From the NCBI GenBank assembly GCA_023678885.1, contig CM042985.1, forward strand, positions 8,296,985-8,360,984: a stretch of DNA of 64,000 nt, read 5' to 3'. The notes below the pieces were generated by a model. That model saw only the letters and a list, made by a program, of their open reading frames with translations. It searched no databases and was not told the DNA's origin. Positions 36,258-49,138 of this stretch are shown here, piece after piece. This DNA is from Pogostemon cablin. Taxonomy: Eukaryota > Streptophyta > Magnoliopsida > Lamiales > Lamiaceae. Each line of letters opens with the position of its first letter. Position 1 is the first letter of the stretch. Made by a program: the position numbers and the translations under genes.

Positions 36258-37877
36258 TATGTTATTCTATTCTGTATACATATTTTTTAATAATTGTATA
36301 CTTTTTCCACACTAAAATTTTTATTAAATAAAACTAGCATTTATATGTGTTTATCAATAGTGTATACATATTTTGTAATAATTGTATATTTTTTACACTC
36401 AATTTTCATTTAAAAAACTAAAAAACAAATTGTATACATTTTTGTTCATAATTGTATATGTTTTTTTCATAACTGTATACGTTTATGAAAGTGGGTACAT
36501 CATATCCTTAGTGCACCCAGGTGTACGGTAGTATTAGCCATTTTTAAAATTACTCTTAGTACATAAAAAATTACTTTTTGAAGAGTAATAATTTTTATAC
36601 ATAAGAGTAATAATTCATGCCTCTTATAAGTAATTTTTCATGTACTAAAAAATGAAAAAAAATCAAGATTAACAAAGATTTGAATAGTAACTTTTTAATT
36701 TTGAAGAGTAACAATTTATGTTTAAAGAGTATTTTTCATGTCCTAAATAATAACAGATTTTATATATATTAATGAAAAATGATAATAATATAGTAAATTA
36801 TTTTATAAATAATTTATATTATAAATGAAAAGTTATAATATTTATAAAAAAATGAGTAAAATTTTCTTTTAAAAATTATATAACGCACATTAAAAAGTGA
36901 TATTTGAAATCCGATATTGTAAGGATCGAATCGTATATATTATAATAAGAAATAGTATTATAAATATTGGGATTTGATTAATTTAAGCAGCCAACGTCAA
37001 GAATTGAACTTTTTTGCCCATCTTTCTAAATTTTGCCTCCCAACATAATTTGTGATGCCGAAAGTTACATAATATTTATATTATTTAATGAAAATAGTAT
37101 TCACTTGGAGAATCATACTGCACTAATGTTAGTTAATACTACATTAATTAATTAATTATTACGAGATTCCCTTAATTAATATATATTTTATTTATTTATA
37201 TATTAATATAATCTACTTCGATCCCCTCTTTTCCATCTTTTTAATTTCCCAACTTTTCTTACATGGACCCATGAATTTCACCTTTTCTTTTCCTTTCTAT
37301 GCAAATTAAATTGACATATTTGATTATTTATCTCTTTTCAACCTTAATTTCTATATTTCACATTTTTACCTTTTCCCTTTCTGGCCAATTAAAAGTAAGA
37401 ATGAAAAATAACAGAATTCAAAAGGAATTAATTGGATAAAAATTCGTTAACCTTTAGTTTTTATTTTTTTTATTTTATTAATCATAAATTCTTACAAATC
37501 AATATATTGTTTTAAAAATATTCAAGAAAAGAAAGATTGTGATTTAAAAAAAAACTGATGATATGTATTGTGATTTATACACTGTATTATTGAAATTTCT
37601 ATTAACTTTTTTAATAAAAAATTGAATACAAAAAATTATATATTTATTAAAAGATTAATACACATATAGATATATGTATGCACCCGAGTACACATGATAT
37701 CAATTCAATTAATAAATTACTAAAAAATCATAAAATTTTCCCAATTAATTTCTTAGGAAAAAAGAAGGGAGCGAGAACATTTCAGGTAATGCAAACACTT
37801 ACGTAAGACCATCTTACGAAATTCTTTCTGCAAAATGGATAAAAAGTGATGCTCCTACCATCCCAAGAATATATGCA
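36258..37877. other. Intergenic DNA with remnant repeats
   Basis: 36290-36525 repeats TGTATAC words and ends GTGCACCCAGGTGTACGGTA, related to the inverted-repeat element at 50.1 kb. 36540-36780 repeats AGAGTAATAATTCATG, shared with 16.6 and 47.8 kb. No gene seen. Confidence 0.45.
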
Positions 37878-37882
37878 CGTAT

Positions 37883-39127
37883 TGTTGGGGATTTTAGTGA
37901 CCAAACAATGCAAATTACAGTAGATGAACAAACTGAAAAATTCAAGAATTAACTGAAAGAACACGGTACAAACTTGGATAAAGAACTTCAGAAAATAAAG
38001 ATTTCTAGATCAGTTTCAGTTCTAATATGGGCAAGTTTGAATGCTTATCAAATTGTTAAATCTGACCAAATTTTCTTAAGTAGGTTGAATTCCAGTGTGG
38101 ATCTGAGCTTCGGAATGTATTGAGATCCAGTTCCGACTTGATCTTCCAAAATCAGCAGCTTCAAGTTCTTATACGAATAGTGTTGTGCAGATTTTTCTAG
38201 AAAAAATAAGAAAATCGTTAGATAGAGATTAAGGCGAGCCAAGTCCAGGACTTTATCAGCAAAACAATCACATCCCGGTAGTGCTCACAGTTCCAACGTG
38301 TTGTTCCAAAGGTAAAATGGTTTCATCTCTTGTACGAGTTGCACCCCACGTACGAGAGCTCCACGAACTAAGAGATGATAGAACTAGGTTGCTCACTATA
38401 TGAGACTCACAATGATACTCTAAGATATGCAACTAGGATGCAATGTATGCTTTCACACTTTCAAGATATTTTCCATGTGCTTTCATGTGTGTCAAGTATA
38501 TATTCAATAAATGATGAATGATCCTATTTATGGACATCATTCCACTCATATCTTAGGTTCCTCCAGCAGTTACTACTGCATTAAATAGGGCTAATTAATA
38601 CTGGCCGTTACTAGTTCTAACATGATGTTACAGTTGATTTTGTCATGTTTATATTCAACTGTTACACATTCAAATTTGAATTTGTAACTGAAGGTTGAAT
38701 GTTTCCAAATGTCATGAACCACATAGGTTTCATCTTTAGTTGGAAATATATGGTTAAATGATTCTCCATAAAGCCTATAATTATGGCTCTCATGTAATGC
38801 TTGAAAATTTTAATTCTCACACTTATATTTCATAATGATATTGATTTATGTTAGATAACATAAATGTCCATTATTCGAAATTCAAATAGTTGAACAAATA
38901 TTGTAACACCCACATAAAACATATTAAATCATTCAACTTGTGCATTAATTCTCACTCACCAAACATTTGGTTTTGAGGCCACAAATGCACTATTTCATCT
39001 CCATAAAACGATAATTAATCACACATCGTTTAATTTCTTCAAAAATTAAACTTATAGCCCTCAAATAAATTGGTAATTAAAAAATCAATTTAATTGATTT
39101 ATTAATCTCCAAACCAAATTTCCAACA
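37883..39127 (-). mobile_element. Solo LTR (Copia-like) with perfect 5-bp TSD
   Basis: The segment begins TGTTGGGGATTTTAG and ends TTTCCAACA, so it has TG...CA ends inside a TGTTGG/CCAACA inverted pair. It is flanked by an exact 5-bp duplication CGTAT (37878-37882 and 39128-39132), as left by retroviral-type integration. On the minus strand it starts TGTTGGAAATTTGGTTTGGA, which resembles Copia LTRs. At 1245 bp with no internal domain or second LTR, it is a solo LTR formed by recombination between two LTRs. The short minus-strand ORFs within it are not genes. Confidence 0.92.
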
Positions 39128-39132
39128 CGTAT

Positions 39133-42012
39133 TTGTGGCATGGATTTAAAAAAATATTTTTTTTGTTGTATAAGGTAAGAAAGAGAAGGTTGTAAGAAAT
39201 TGAGAGGGTATTTTAGGTAATTAAATAGAATAAAATATATAAGATAATTAACTTTGACTAAATTGTGTATTAAAAGAATTTGACATTTTTATAATATTGT
39301 AATACTGCAAGATTATTGATATTTTACATTATTTTCATTTTTAGTGTATGCAAATATTTTTGAGACGTGTCAAAATAGAAAGTGTGCAAAAATTTAAACG
39401 AAGAAGTAACATTCAAAAGAAATATAATACCTGATCGATGAAAATTTTAAAATAAACGGTATATATTAAAACAAATAAATTAAAATCATGTTGAATCTAA
39501 ATACGATACAGTTGGTTGTGCACGAGTTGTACTCTAAATAAAAAGTGTTAGCTAAATAAAAGTAAAAAAAAAAAAAGTATAAAATGACACAAGACTACTA
39601 AAATTAAAATAAAAAATATGAGCAATTGAAAACTGTCCAAACTTTGTTTTTGGGGAAGGGGGCGGGTAGGTATAATCAAAATATGATTGTTTTATTTATA
39701 ATATTTTCAAGCTTTTCTAAATATGGGTAATTTGATAATAAATAGGGTTGGCCCAACTCTTTTGGCCTTAATTAGTTACCTAATCATCTCCACTTTGTGT
39801 TTCATAATCTTAATTAATCTAGTCTAGTGTTTAATTGGATTGCACTTTACTCTCTTGCCTTCCATTATAATATTCAAAATAAAATAATTTAAAATACAAA
39901 ATGTTGGATTATATATTATAAATTTGATGATATATGTATGGCAAAAAAGATTGAAGTTGTTTTTATTGGAAGTGCATTTGGCACTTGATTAAGTCATTGA
40001 TTAAGGTGGCCCTTTGGCTATGATTGCAAATTCAATTTGATACTTATTTTCTTGCCTAAAGTTGGAATATTACTATTATTCTAATTTAGTGAGATTATAT
40101 CAATTTTAGTCGAGATAGAATTCAGCTTTAATTCTATAATTTTTTACCTTTTTTTTTTTAGTTTTTGTTCTTTGAATTAATTTTAATCAAAAAACTTTTT
40201 TTTTATTTTTTTTATTTTTGGGAAAAGAAATCTTATAAAAATGCGAAGTCCTATAAATCTTTGAAAGTCTTGCAATTTTACTTTGCCAAAAGAAGGAAAA
40301 ATAAAAAGTGAATAATTTTTTATTTGTATTATAAATTATTTATAATAATTCACTGCATCATTATTATTTTTTATTGATTAGAATATCATTTTTTATTTGT
40401 AAAATATAATTATTTCTTATTTATCTCACAAAAATTTTCGAGTGAGACGGTCTCACATAAATGTTTGCCATAAAATTAATTTTCATTTTTCATCTCACAT
40501 TGAAGTTAAATTTCAATAGACTCGAAATATAAATAAAATTAAATACACCCTCACTAAATTAATACATTTTAAAATCCACCTAAATTTTGAAAATCAGATT
40601 AAAAGAACCCTTTAAATACCCAAAGAAACACTCGAAGTGTATGATAATGTCATGACACAACGATTAAATATAAAATCCTAATTTACATTATAGTATATTT
40701 TTTATTTTATGGATATACTTTTTTTTTTTTTTAAATGAAAAGACAAGTAAATTTTACCGACATCCATGTCACATTTAATTATGTGTATATAGAGGAGTTG
40801 CTATGCAAAGCCGTCGTGGGACATATGAAAGTGAGTGGAACTTCGTACGTGTTTCCAATTCACTTCATTATTTCTGATTATTAATTAAAAATATATAAAT
40901 ATGGAAGAGACATATTCTATAAGATGAACATATGCAAAATAGATTAATTCAATATATTTATTATATGAATAAAATAGGTTTATTTTTAGTAAAAATTATC
41001 AATAGTTATTCATATTATAAACATTAAATTCTTTTTTAATTCATAATTTATCATATTTTAAAAAAAATATAGTACTTTAACAATTAATAATCATATTTTA
41101 TTTTTATAATAATCATATTTAATACGTTTTATATTAACACCATAACACAAAAAAATTCATCATTTATGTGTAAAGCTTTTTTTTCCCTAGAATATTATTG
41201 TATGTTTAGTCTATATATTTTTCAAATCCTTATTCGTATTTAGTTTTAAAATTTGCTTGCTGTTGAAATTAAATAACTTTTAAGATTTCATTGTCCTTTG
41301 GCTTCTAATTAATTCTCTAAAATATAAATTTTGATGTATAATGGAAGGGGAATCTTAGAGGAAGAGAAGAAAGAAGTGTGTTGAAGTGAGGGTTTGAAGT
41401 AAAGTTGACTCACCCAACACATATGCATTTGTTATCTTTTATTCACATCACCTTTAAATTGGAACTATCTCTCTACCTCTTTATGCTTTTCTAGATTTGA
41501 TTAAGAAAGATCAAATCTACTTGGAAATTTTTATTAGGTATGCTAACCATTTTTGTCAATCTATTAATTACACTTTTAAGCTCACAAAATTCTAATTTCT
41601 AGCTACTTTACATTTTCTATCTATTCATGTATTTTCTATTAAATTTCTACAAATATATCTTCTTCAATTATTTAATAAGTGACCCATATAACTATATAAG
41701 AAATATTAGTTAGGATTAATTGAAAAAAAAATCATAAACTTTACTCTTATTGTAAATTAATCTCAATTTTTGAAAAATTACAAAAAAAAAAAATGCCACA
41801 TTTAAACATTGTTGCAAAATATACCAAATTTCTTAAAATATAATTCTACTTTTAATCCTACCTTTGAAAAATATATCACACGTTGAATGCGTTTTGCAAC
41901 AATTTTTAAAGGTGTAGATTTTTTTTTTTTTTGCAAATTCTCAAAAGTTGAGATTAATTTGCCATATGAGTAAAGTTCGTAATTTTTTTTTTGCAATTAA
42001 CCCTATTAGTTA
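39133..42012. other. Intergenic AT-rich DNA
   Basis: No gene seen. A GTGAGACGGTCTCACATAA foldback core near 40441-40459 is the end of a degenerate aagtgata-type MITE. Remaining sequence is low-complexity A/T. Confidence 0.4.
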
Positions 42013-42021
42013 TTATATCAA

Positions 42022-42309
42022 GACAAAGTTTCTTGTGAGACGCTATTTATGTGAGACTGTTTGTGAGACGTGTTAAAGTATACCTATTATATAAATAAAG
42101 TATGTTTAATGGTTGTTAAAATATGTTTTGTAAAGTACGATGAATGATGAATTAAAGTATGATTTTACGATGTTATAGTATGATTCATTATTGACATACT
42201 TTAACTACAAATAAGCATATTTTATCTATATGATAAGCATATTTTAATAATGGGTCAACCCGTCTCACAACCGTCTAAAAATAAAACTCGTCTCACAAGT
42301 GAGTCTCTC
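42022..42309. mobile_element. Mutator-type MITE (GTGAGACG family), perfect 9-bp TSD
   Basis: The left end GACAAAGTTTCTTGTGAGAC and the reversed right end GAGAGACTCACTTGTGAGAC are inverted. Exact 9-bp duplication TTATATCAA at 42013-42021 and 42310-42318. The interior shares AAAGTATG/CATACTTT words with the copy at 11770. Confidence 0.88.
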
Positions 42310-42631
42310 TTATATCAAAATCTACAAATATTAAGATTTTTTTTTACCCTTACTTATTATTCATATAACACTATTATATAACAAGAAATTCAATATAGTG
42401 TTTATGAGTATTAAATAATGTTGATTTTTTTTAATCAAATTTCAAATCTTGTAGAACCATGTTAAGATTTAAAATTAAAATGATAAACTTCCCGGGAAAA
42501 AAAATCATTTTAGATTAAATTTCTATTAAATGAAAAAGCTTTTAGGTGAAATTAAACTAATGATATATCACACATCAGAATCAAGATAAAGAGTCTTTAA
42601 TAAAATCTTTGAAACTTATATTGTTTTAGGG

Positions 42632-42955
42632 TTAGTATTGTGTGGGGCTGTCCCCAAATCATTTTACACTCTTCAAATTAGTTATCATTTTTACTATAAA
42701 ATCATATCACTCTGACTATAAAATGTTATTATTTTTTATTTGTACCGTAAATAGTAAATGAAATAATGTTAGTTATCACTTTTACTATAAAATGCTATCA
42801 CTCTTGCTATAAAATGTTATTACTTTTTATTTGTACCGTAAATAGTAAATGAAATAACATTATCACTTTTTGAGTATTATTTCTCATAAGCTATCACTTT
42901 TTATCCGTCTCAAATAAAAATTATGTGAGACTGTCTTATACAAGTATTTACCTTT
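42632..42955. mobile_element. aagtgata-type MITE with internal tandem duplication
   Basis: The right end carries CCGTCTCAAATAAAAATTAT then GTGAGACTGTCTTATAC. The interior is rich in TATCACTTTTT, the complement of the aaaaagtgata motif. An inner block of about 89 bp (from TTAGTTATCATTTTTACTAT at 42679) is repeated in tandem from 42768. Confidence 0.55.
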
Positions 42956-43950
42956 TTTTAATGAATATATTTCCTAAATCCATTCCTAAAATATCTCTCT
43001 TATTATTTTGGGCATTTGCTTAACACACAAAGATTTTTGTGAGATCATCTCATGTAAATACTTACGTTGTACTTACGTGAGAGGACAAAAAGTAATAAAA
43101 TTTATAATGAAAAGTGATACTCAATTAATAAAAAATAATAATATTGTTATAACATTTTATAGAGAAAGTAATAACTATTTTTAAAAGTGTAAAATGATTT
43201 ATTTTTTTATAAGCATCTATTTTTCTTTTAAAATAAAACACCTCTTATACAATCATCATTGATGTACTAATGAATAAAAATATACTTTATACAGAATAAG
43301 AATTTATACATTATGTTAACATCTTTTTGTTAAAATTTTAATGAAATAGGGATATAAAAAGTTATACACGTATTAAAAATGAAATATACATAGTTGAATA
43401 TAAATTACTACACATATACATAGTTGAATATTCATAAATTACGACACGTGGGTATATGTTCGTACTCTATACTAGGAACAATAATCTTTTGTCACATAAC
43501 CCAATTATTCTAAATGAATTCTTTGAGTTGAAAGTTAATCTTCAACACACCATTTTTATGATTGAATCGGACTGATCGATTGGATCGATTGAACGGAAAC
43601 TAGCCGGGAATCCAGTTCGATTATCCCAAAAAAAATCGTTTTTAGAGTAAAATCGAAAAAAATCAATTCGGATAGATTAAAACCAGAAAAACTTATTTGA
43701 CTTCTCAAATCGGAAACCATCAATTTATTTATTTTTAGATTCACTTTCTTAAAATCATTTGACTCAATTAAATAAAATCAGAGATTAGTTCAATACAATT
43801 TCTTTCCAAATTTATTTCTAATTAACTATTAGTATAAATTAAAATTCAAAAATCATTTTACATCTTACTTTCAATTTTTTTTTAATGTAATTTTTTTCGT
43901 TGGAGCCTCCGATTCGATCACCGGCCCGGTTATTATAACACATTTCAACA
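42956..43950. other. Intergenic DNA with MITE fragments
   Basis: 43025-43200 is another aagtgata-type fragment (TTTGTGAGATCATCTCATGT, then ACAAAAAGTAATAAAAT). 43555-43740 repeats ATCGATTGGATCGATTGAAC/AAATCGAAAAAAATCAATTC, resembling hAT subterminal repeats, but without clear ends. Confidence 0.4.
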
Positions 43951-43956
43951 CACTCC

Positions 43957-43964
43957 TATTTAAG
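43957..43964 (+). promoter_or_regulatory. Putative TATA box of the small josephin-like gene
   Basis: TATTTAAG lies 85 bp upstream of the start codon at 44042, with a CT-rich leader in between. Confidence 0.45.
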
Positions 43965-44041
43965 CCCACCATTATTTCAGCTTCTCCAACCCCCTCCCTT
44001 TCCCCCTTCTCTCTCACACACACATACACGCAGTGGATGAG

Positions 44042-44383
44042 ATGACAGAGAAAGGCAGTAGCATTTCGAAGCAGAATTCGAAGAAAGTTGGCGATCCTAC
44101 TGCCAAGAGAAAATGGTGCACCACCTGCCACCTCCGCCTACCTCGCCTCATTTCTCCGGTCAGATATCTCAAAAACGTCGGCGGCAAAGTGGCCGCCGTA
44201 ATGGTGCGAATTACGACTAGGGCCACGGCGGCGGCGCCGCCGCGCAAGTCCCGCGATCCTCCTCCGCCGAAAACGAGCGTGGCGCCGCTCGATTCTCAGA
44301 GGGCTGAAGCTATCCATGATTGCATAGATTTCATTAATTCTTCTGCATCTCTGCCGAGATCTAATTCTGTTGTTGCTCGTTAA
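44042..44383 (+). CDS. Small plant 'josephin-like' protein
   Basis: Intron-less, 113 residues from the first in-frame ATG (MTEKGSSISKQNSKKV). Basic Ser/Pro-rich N-terminal half with LPRLISPVRYLKNVGGKVAA (~35-54), then a conserved C-terminal block APLDSQRAEAIHDCIDFINS followed by SSASLPRSNSV. I recognise these two blocks from small plant proteins that databases call 'josephin-like'. The name does not imply activity: the protein is too short for a Josephin protease domain and shows no Cys-His catalytic arrangement. The CDS is distinctly GC-richer than its flanks (GCGGCGGCGCCGCCGCGC near 44228), as expected for real coding sequence here. Function unknown. Confidence 0.8.
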   Translation: MTEKGSSISKQNSKKVGDPTAKRKWCTTCHLRLPRLISPVRYLKNVGGKVAAVMVRITTRATAAAPPRKSRDPPPPKTSVAPLDSQRAEAIHDCIDFINSSASLPRSNSVVAR

Positions 44384-44658
44384 ACAACGATTATCTGAAT
44401 GGAGGGAGTATTAATTAATTAATTAATCATCGTGTAACTAAATTAATTTTACGTCAGTGATGAATTTTCGATCAGGGGTGGGATTTGCTTTTTAGTAGTT
44501 TTTTTTTTTTTTTTTTTTACATTTTATCATTTTTCATGCGACTAGCTTGAGTGAATGATTTATTTGAGACTAATTCAAGAGATTATTATTGTTCAGAAAT
44601 GATAATATTTGAATAAAAGGTGATATTTGAATGGATGGAAAATAATAGCGATGTAGTA
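44384..44658. other. 3' flank of the josephin-like gene
   Basis: Likely 3' UTR, then a poly-T run of about 20 at 44499-44518. No other feature. Confidence 0.4.
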
Positions 44659-44948
44659 CTCCCCATCCCACGTATTTTTACTCACTTTCTATTTTGGGAG
44701 TGTCCAATGTATTTTTACTCATTCTATTTTTGGTAAAAATAAATAATATTTTATAACCTACTTTTTACAATCCCAACAATTTTAACTACTTTTTTACACT
44801 TTATTCATCATTCCCAACAACTTTATTTACCTTTTCTTTTCAAATTACTAATTTATCCCTACTTTTTCCTACATTATATATTAAAAAAATAAAACGTCTT
44901 AATCTCTGTGCCCGTACAAACAGGTAAAAATACACTGGACGGAGGGAG
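44659..44948. mobile_element. Stowaway-like MITE
   Basis: Ends CTCCCCATCCCACGTATTTT and ACTGGACGGAGGGAG, TA at both borders. The inner CGTCTTAATCTCTGTGCCCG is shared with the single end at 29.43 kb. Confidence 0.8.
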
Positions 44949-45032
44949 TACATTATTTAATAAAAAGTTATGTATTTTAATGAAAGGTAATTAGTAAAGG
45001 CTCGTGTGAGATAATGTAAATGAAAAATAATA

Positions 45033-45313
45033 CTCCCGTCCCGAAAAAATTTTCACCTTTAATGTTCCATGTTGTTTAAGAAAAGTTGCACTTTTTTACT
45101 AACTTTATTGACTTTGGAGGGTATTGTAGTATTTTTTGGTAATAAAAAAGTTTAAAGTAATGATATGTGTGTGAAAAATGAGTGACAAATTTGAAATTAA
45201 AGTAACTTTTGAGGTTGTTGGATAAAGTGGTGTTTCCTTTTTTTTGGGGGGTGAAAGGTTTTGTGGGACAAACAAGTGAGGAAAGTGAGAAAAGTATTAT
45301 GGGACGGAAGGAG
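45033..45313. mobile_element. Stowaway-like MITE
   Basis: Ends CTCCCGTCCCGAAAAAATTT and TTATGGGACGGAAGGAG with TA borders. Inserted within 100 bp of the previous element. Confidence 0.8.
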
Positions 45314-45552
45314 TAATGTTTAAAATAATATTATAACACTATTTTTAATAAAAAAATAGGGAAAATAGATTTTTTTGTCCGTTAACTTTGTCCAATTTTG
45401 AATTTAGTCCATAAGTTTTTCACTTTTTGAAAATCGTCCATTATATTTGCAGAATTTTGAAAATCGTCCATCATGTTTACCAAGTTCAACAAAATCGTCC
45501 GTTTCAACAGGTCATTAGCAGGTTATTCTAAAAATTAAAAATTAAAAATATG

Positions 45553-45554
<2 letters not shown>

Positions 45555-45635
<81 letters not shown>
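45555..45635. repeat. Long (AT)n microsatellite
   Basis: About 40 AT repeats. Confidence 0.95.
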
Positions 45636-45636
<1 letters not shown>

Positions 45637-45675
45637 TACTTAAAAAAATAGCTTCCACTAAAAATTTATATTATA

Positions 45676-45902
45676 CTCTCTCCGTCTGCACGAAAGAGGG
45701 CATTTTGCTTTTGTGCACGTTGATTAAGAAGTATTATTATTCAATGTGTAATGGGTAGTTGCATTAGTGGGAGTGTGGATCTCATATTTTAATTGTATTA
45801 GTGGGTGTGTGTGGATCTCATGTGTGTAAAAAAGGAAGTGACCCTCTTTGGAACGGACGATCAAAATGGAAAAAAGACCCTCTTTCGAGCGGACGGAGGA
45901 AG
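45676..45902. mobile_element. Stowaway-like MITE, CGAAAGAGGG subfamily
   Basis: Ends CTCTCTCCGTCTGCACGAAA and TTTCGAGCGGACGGAGGAAG with TA borders. Shares GTGCACGTTGATTAAG and GGGTAGTTG...ATTAGTGGGAG with the copies at 51751 and 52076. Confidence 0.82.
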
Positions 45903-46287
45903 TATCAATATTTAGTCAAATTTGCTCCACTTTATTAATGAGATTAATATTGTTTGTTTGATATACGGAAGTGAAAAATGAAAAGTGAGATAAAATTGGT
46001 TAAATAAAAATATGATATAGATTAATTGTGGTGAAAATATTCAAATGACCTACCATAGCAGATCAAATGACCAAAATGTTGAATTTATGAAGTTAATGGA
46101 CTAATTTCAAAATTGTTATAAAATTAACGGACTAATTTTAAAATTAAAAAAGTTAATGGACTAATTTCAAAATGAATGAAAGTTAGCGGACGGAAAAATT
46201 TATTTCCCAAAAAAATATACTAACTATTTGAGAAATTGTTTCACTATGAAAGATCTTAATGTGCTTCATAGATTTAATAAAAAACAA

Positions 46288-46422
46288 TAGGTAATTCTTG
46301 GGTGATCCGTGATTACCCATGGTCCTTTTATATGAGGGGATGGGAGTCATCCTTGACATGTGGGCCCCCCACCCCCTCACGTGAGAGGGTCATGGGTGAT
46401 CACGGGTCACCCAAGTGATCGT
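46288..46422. mobile_element. Foldback MITE (GGGTCA family), copy 3, plus adjacent half copy
   Basis: Arms CCGTGATTACCCATGGTCCT and GGGTCATGGGTGATCACGGG around GGGCCCCCCACCCC. A further half copy (CCCCTCACGTGAAAGAGTCA, then GGGTGACCATGGGTCACCCA) follows at 46456-46510 with its flank GTGATCGTTAAAAATAATAT repeated, so the right part was duplicated in tandem. Confidence 0.78.
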
Positions 46423-46510
46423 TAAAAATAATATATTTATCTTTAGGAATTGTAACCCCTCACGTGAAAGAGTCATGGGTGACCATGGGTCACCCAAGTG
46501 ATCGTTAAAA

Positions 46511-48449
46511 ATAATATACTATTTATTTTTAGGAATTGTAAAATAATTTAACGGTATTATACTAGTGTTGCAATTAGTTTAAATATTGATTTATGTACAT
46601 TTAGGATTTAGTTTTAATTGTGCATAAGTTGTTCAACGTTTTGATGTTGACGTGTTAAATAGAAACTTTAATACTCCATAAACCCCACACATTCACATGT
46701 ATGATATGATAATATTTGCTAGCAATTAATAGTATGTGATTTAAAATTTTTAAGTCACAAACATTTTTCCTATTATTTAATTCCATTTTTTTAATTTAAA
46801 ATTTTATTTTACTACAATTCTTCTATTTTTCCAGTGAAAGGTGAGAGAGAAATTATTTGATTCATAACAGATAGTTTTTGCAAGATAGCTTGGTTCTAAT
46901 TATGGTGGCAATAGGGGGAGATTTAAAAGAGAGTGCTGCCATGGAGTCAGAGGAAAAAAGGGTTTATGGTAGTTAGGCTAATAACATAAAAGAGTGAGAG
47001 AAGAAAATTATTTGACTTTGCAAATATTCTAATGTTATTGTTCATATAAGCAATACAAAATTAAAATAAGAAGATCTATAATTACAGGATCAAATCAATT
47101 TATACATAAAATATATATACATCACAAAAAAAAATATGCTAATTATTTTCCTTAACATCTAACACACCAAGCACCAAGCAAACTTTAATAAAAGATTGAA
47201 AGTATTCTCAATCAATTTTCAAATGAATATTATTTTTAAACTCTTTTTACACTTTATGAACTCTTTTAGTAAAATATTCTATGAGTAATTCCCCAAATTC
47301 CAAATAAAAGGTTAAAAAGGTTTTATTTCAAACAAAAAATATGCATTCATTCTTTTATTTATGTCTTTGTTTCCCACACCTTTTAACCTTTATACTTGTT
47401 GAAATAAACAAAAATATTATGTCGTCCCAAATAATAATTATCGATTATTATTCACTACACTCCCTTTCACAATCAGATGAGATTAACTTTTTGCCTTAGG
47501 CAGGTAGAATTTTCTAATAAATGTGTAGCCTTGAGTTTAATACCATGTTAAATGACCATTTCATCTAAAAGCAAAAATTTAAATTGATAGATAGTAGAAT
47601 CATTTAATATTTAATCAAAACAATCTAACAATTATATTATTTTTAGAAGTGAACTATTATTCTTGTAAATGATAAATATTACTGCATTTCAACAAGAATA
47701 TAAAAAAGTCACAACATATCAGAATTAGAAGTATAATATTTTTCATTCAAAAAAATAATAGTTCACCTTTCTAAAGAGTAAATTTTCATGTATTAAAAAG
47801 TATTCGATAAATTAGGGTGCAAGAATTTGAAGAGTAATAAATTTTATTCAGAAAAATAATAATTCATCTCTCTAAAATAGTTTACGTATTAAAGAATAGG
47901 CAAATATAATACCGTCTCACATAAGGACTTACATGAGACCGGATATAATAAAAATATTTTGAGAAAAATAATTTTTCAAATACTCAAAATAATTTTGAAG
48001 AAAGAAGTTATATGAATCCGTTCACATTGTACTCACTAACATATAAAAGTTGGGTTAATAATAAGGAATATATTCATAACTAGTTGAACACAAATAATTG
48101 GTAGATTGACCATATCCAACCGCTTAGTGGCAAAGAATTAAATGATGACTTACGAATTGGTTCCAAATTAAATTGTTTCGTGGAGACAAGCATAATAAAA
48201 TCAATGGTATGGACCACAATATTAACATACCTACCATCTTTCCATTCTCTTCTTTCAAACAATAAGAACAATTATATATACTCTATCTATTCAATTTATT
48301 ATTCACGATATTGCACCATTTATCATCGATTAAGATTAAAATTTAGATGTATTTTATGCAATTTTTTTGTGTGGATGTCTCTTTTGATAAAAAAAAAACA
48401 AAAAACAAAAAAAAAACTTCTGAAAATGGGATACTAATTCATAAAAAAA
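46511..48449. other. Intergenic DNA, no gene recognised
   Basis: AT-rich. 47760-47900 repeats AGAGTAA/AATAATTCAT words shared with 16.7 and 36.6 kb. A less AT-rich stretch at 46850-46990 (GGTGGCAATAGGGGGAGATT) matches nothing I know. Confidence 0.35.
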
Positions 48450-48695
48450 GAGATACTTTTTTGTGAGACACGTGTATAAGAGACGGATTGATCTATTATT
48501 AAAGTATGCATATTATATAAGTAAAATATATTTATTGATAGTTAAAATATGTCTATAAATCATATTGTAATAATTCAAAATTATACTTAATCATTTTTTA
48601 TTATATTTTATAAACATATTTTAACAACTAATAAACATATTTTATCTATATAACAAACCGTCACATACATATATCGTCTCACAAGAGACTTTGTC
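48450..48695. mobile_element. Mutator-type MITE (GTGAGACG family), degenerate copy
   Basis: The reversed right end GACAAAGTCTCTTGTGAGAC is intact. The left end is GATACTTTTTTGTGAGACAC. AAAGTATG/CATATTTT interior. No clear 9-bp duplication remains. Confidence 0.65.
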
Positions 48696-49138
48696 CATAA
48701 TACTTAATATTAATACATCAAATTTCAACAAATTAAATGAAATAGATTAATAACAATACAAAATTTTAATTTTTTTATTTTTATTTTTAAAGCAGAAAAA
48801 CTATATTACATATTTTGAATATCAATATTAACATAATTCACAATTAGAATATTAATAAAAAAAATAAAATTATAAGAGAAAGCAAAATTGGTATGAGCAC
48901 CCTTTCCGTCTTATCTTGATACACATTATTTTATATCTATATTAATACCAGTGATCGCATAATTATTTCAAACCTGATGATGCACATTTTAAATATCAAC
49001 TCTATTGATCTCATTATAATAAACTTACACTATTTCCTCAAATTCCAATATTCTAAATAGGTGAATATTTATTTATTTATTTATTTATTCTTCTCGCTAA
49101 AGATAATTAACAGAGAGTATAATATTTTGTGGAGCTAT

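Noticed and set aside
38048..38242. 64-codon minus-strand open frame
   Set aside because: Lies inside the solo LTR, which does not encode protein.
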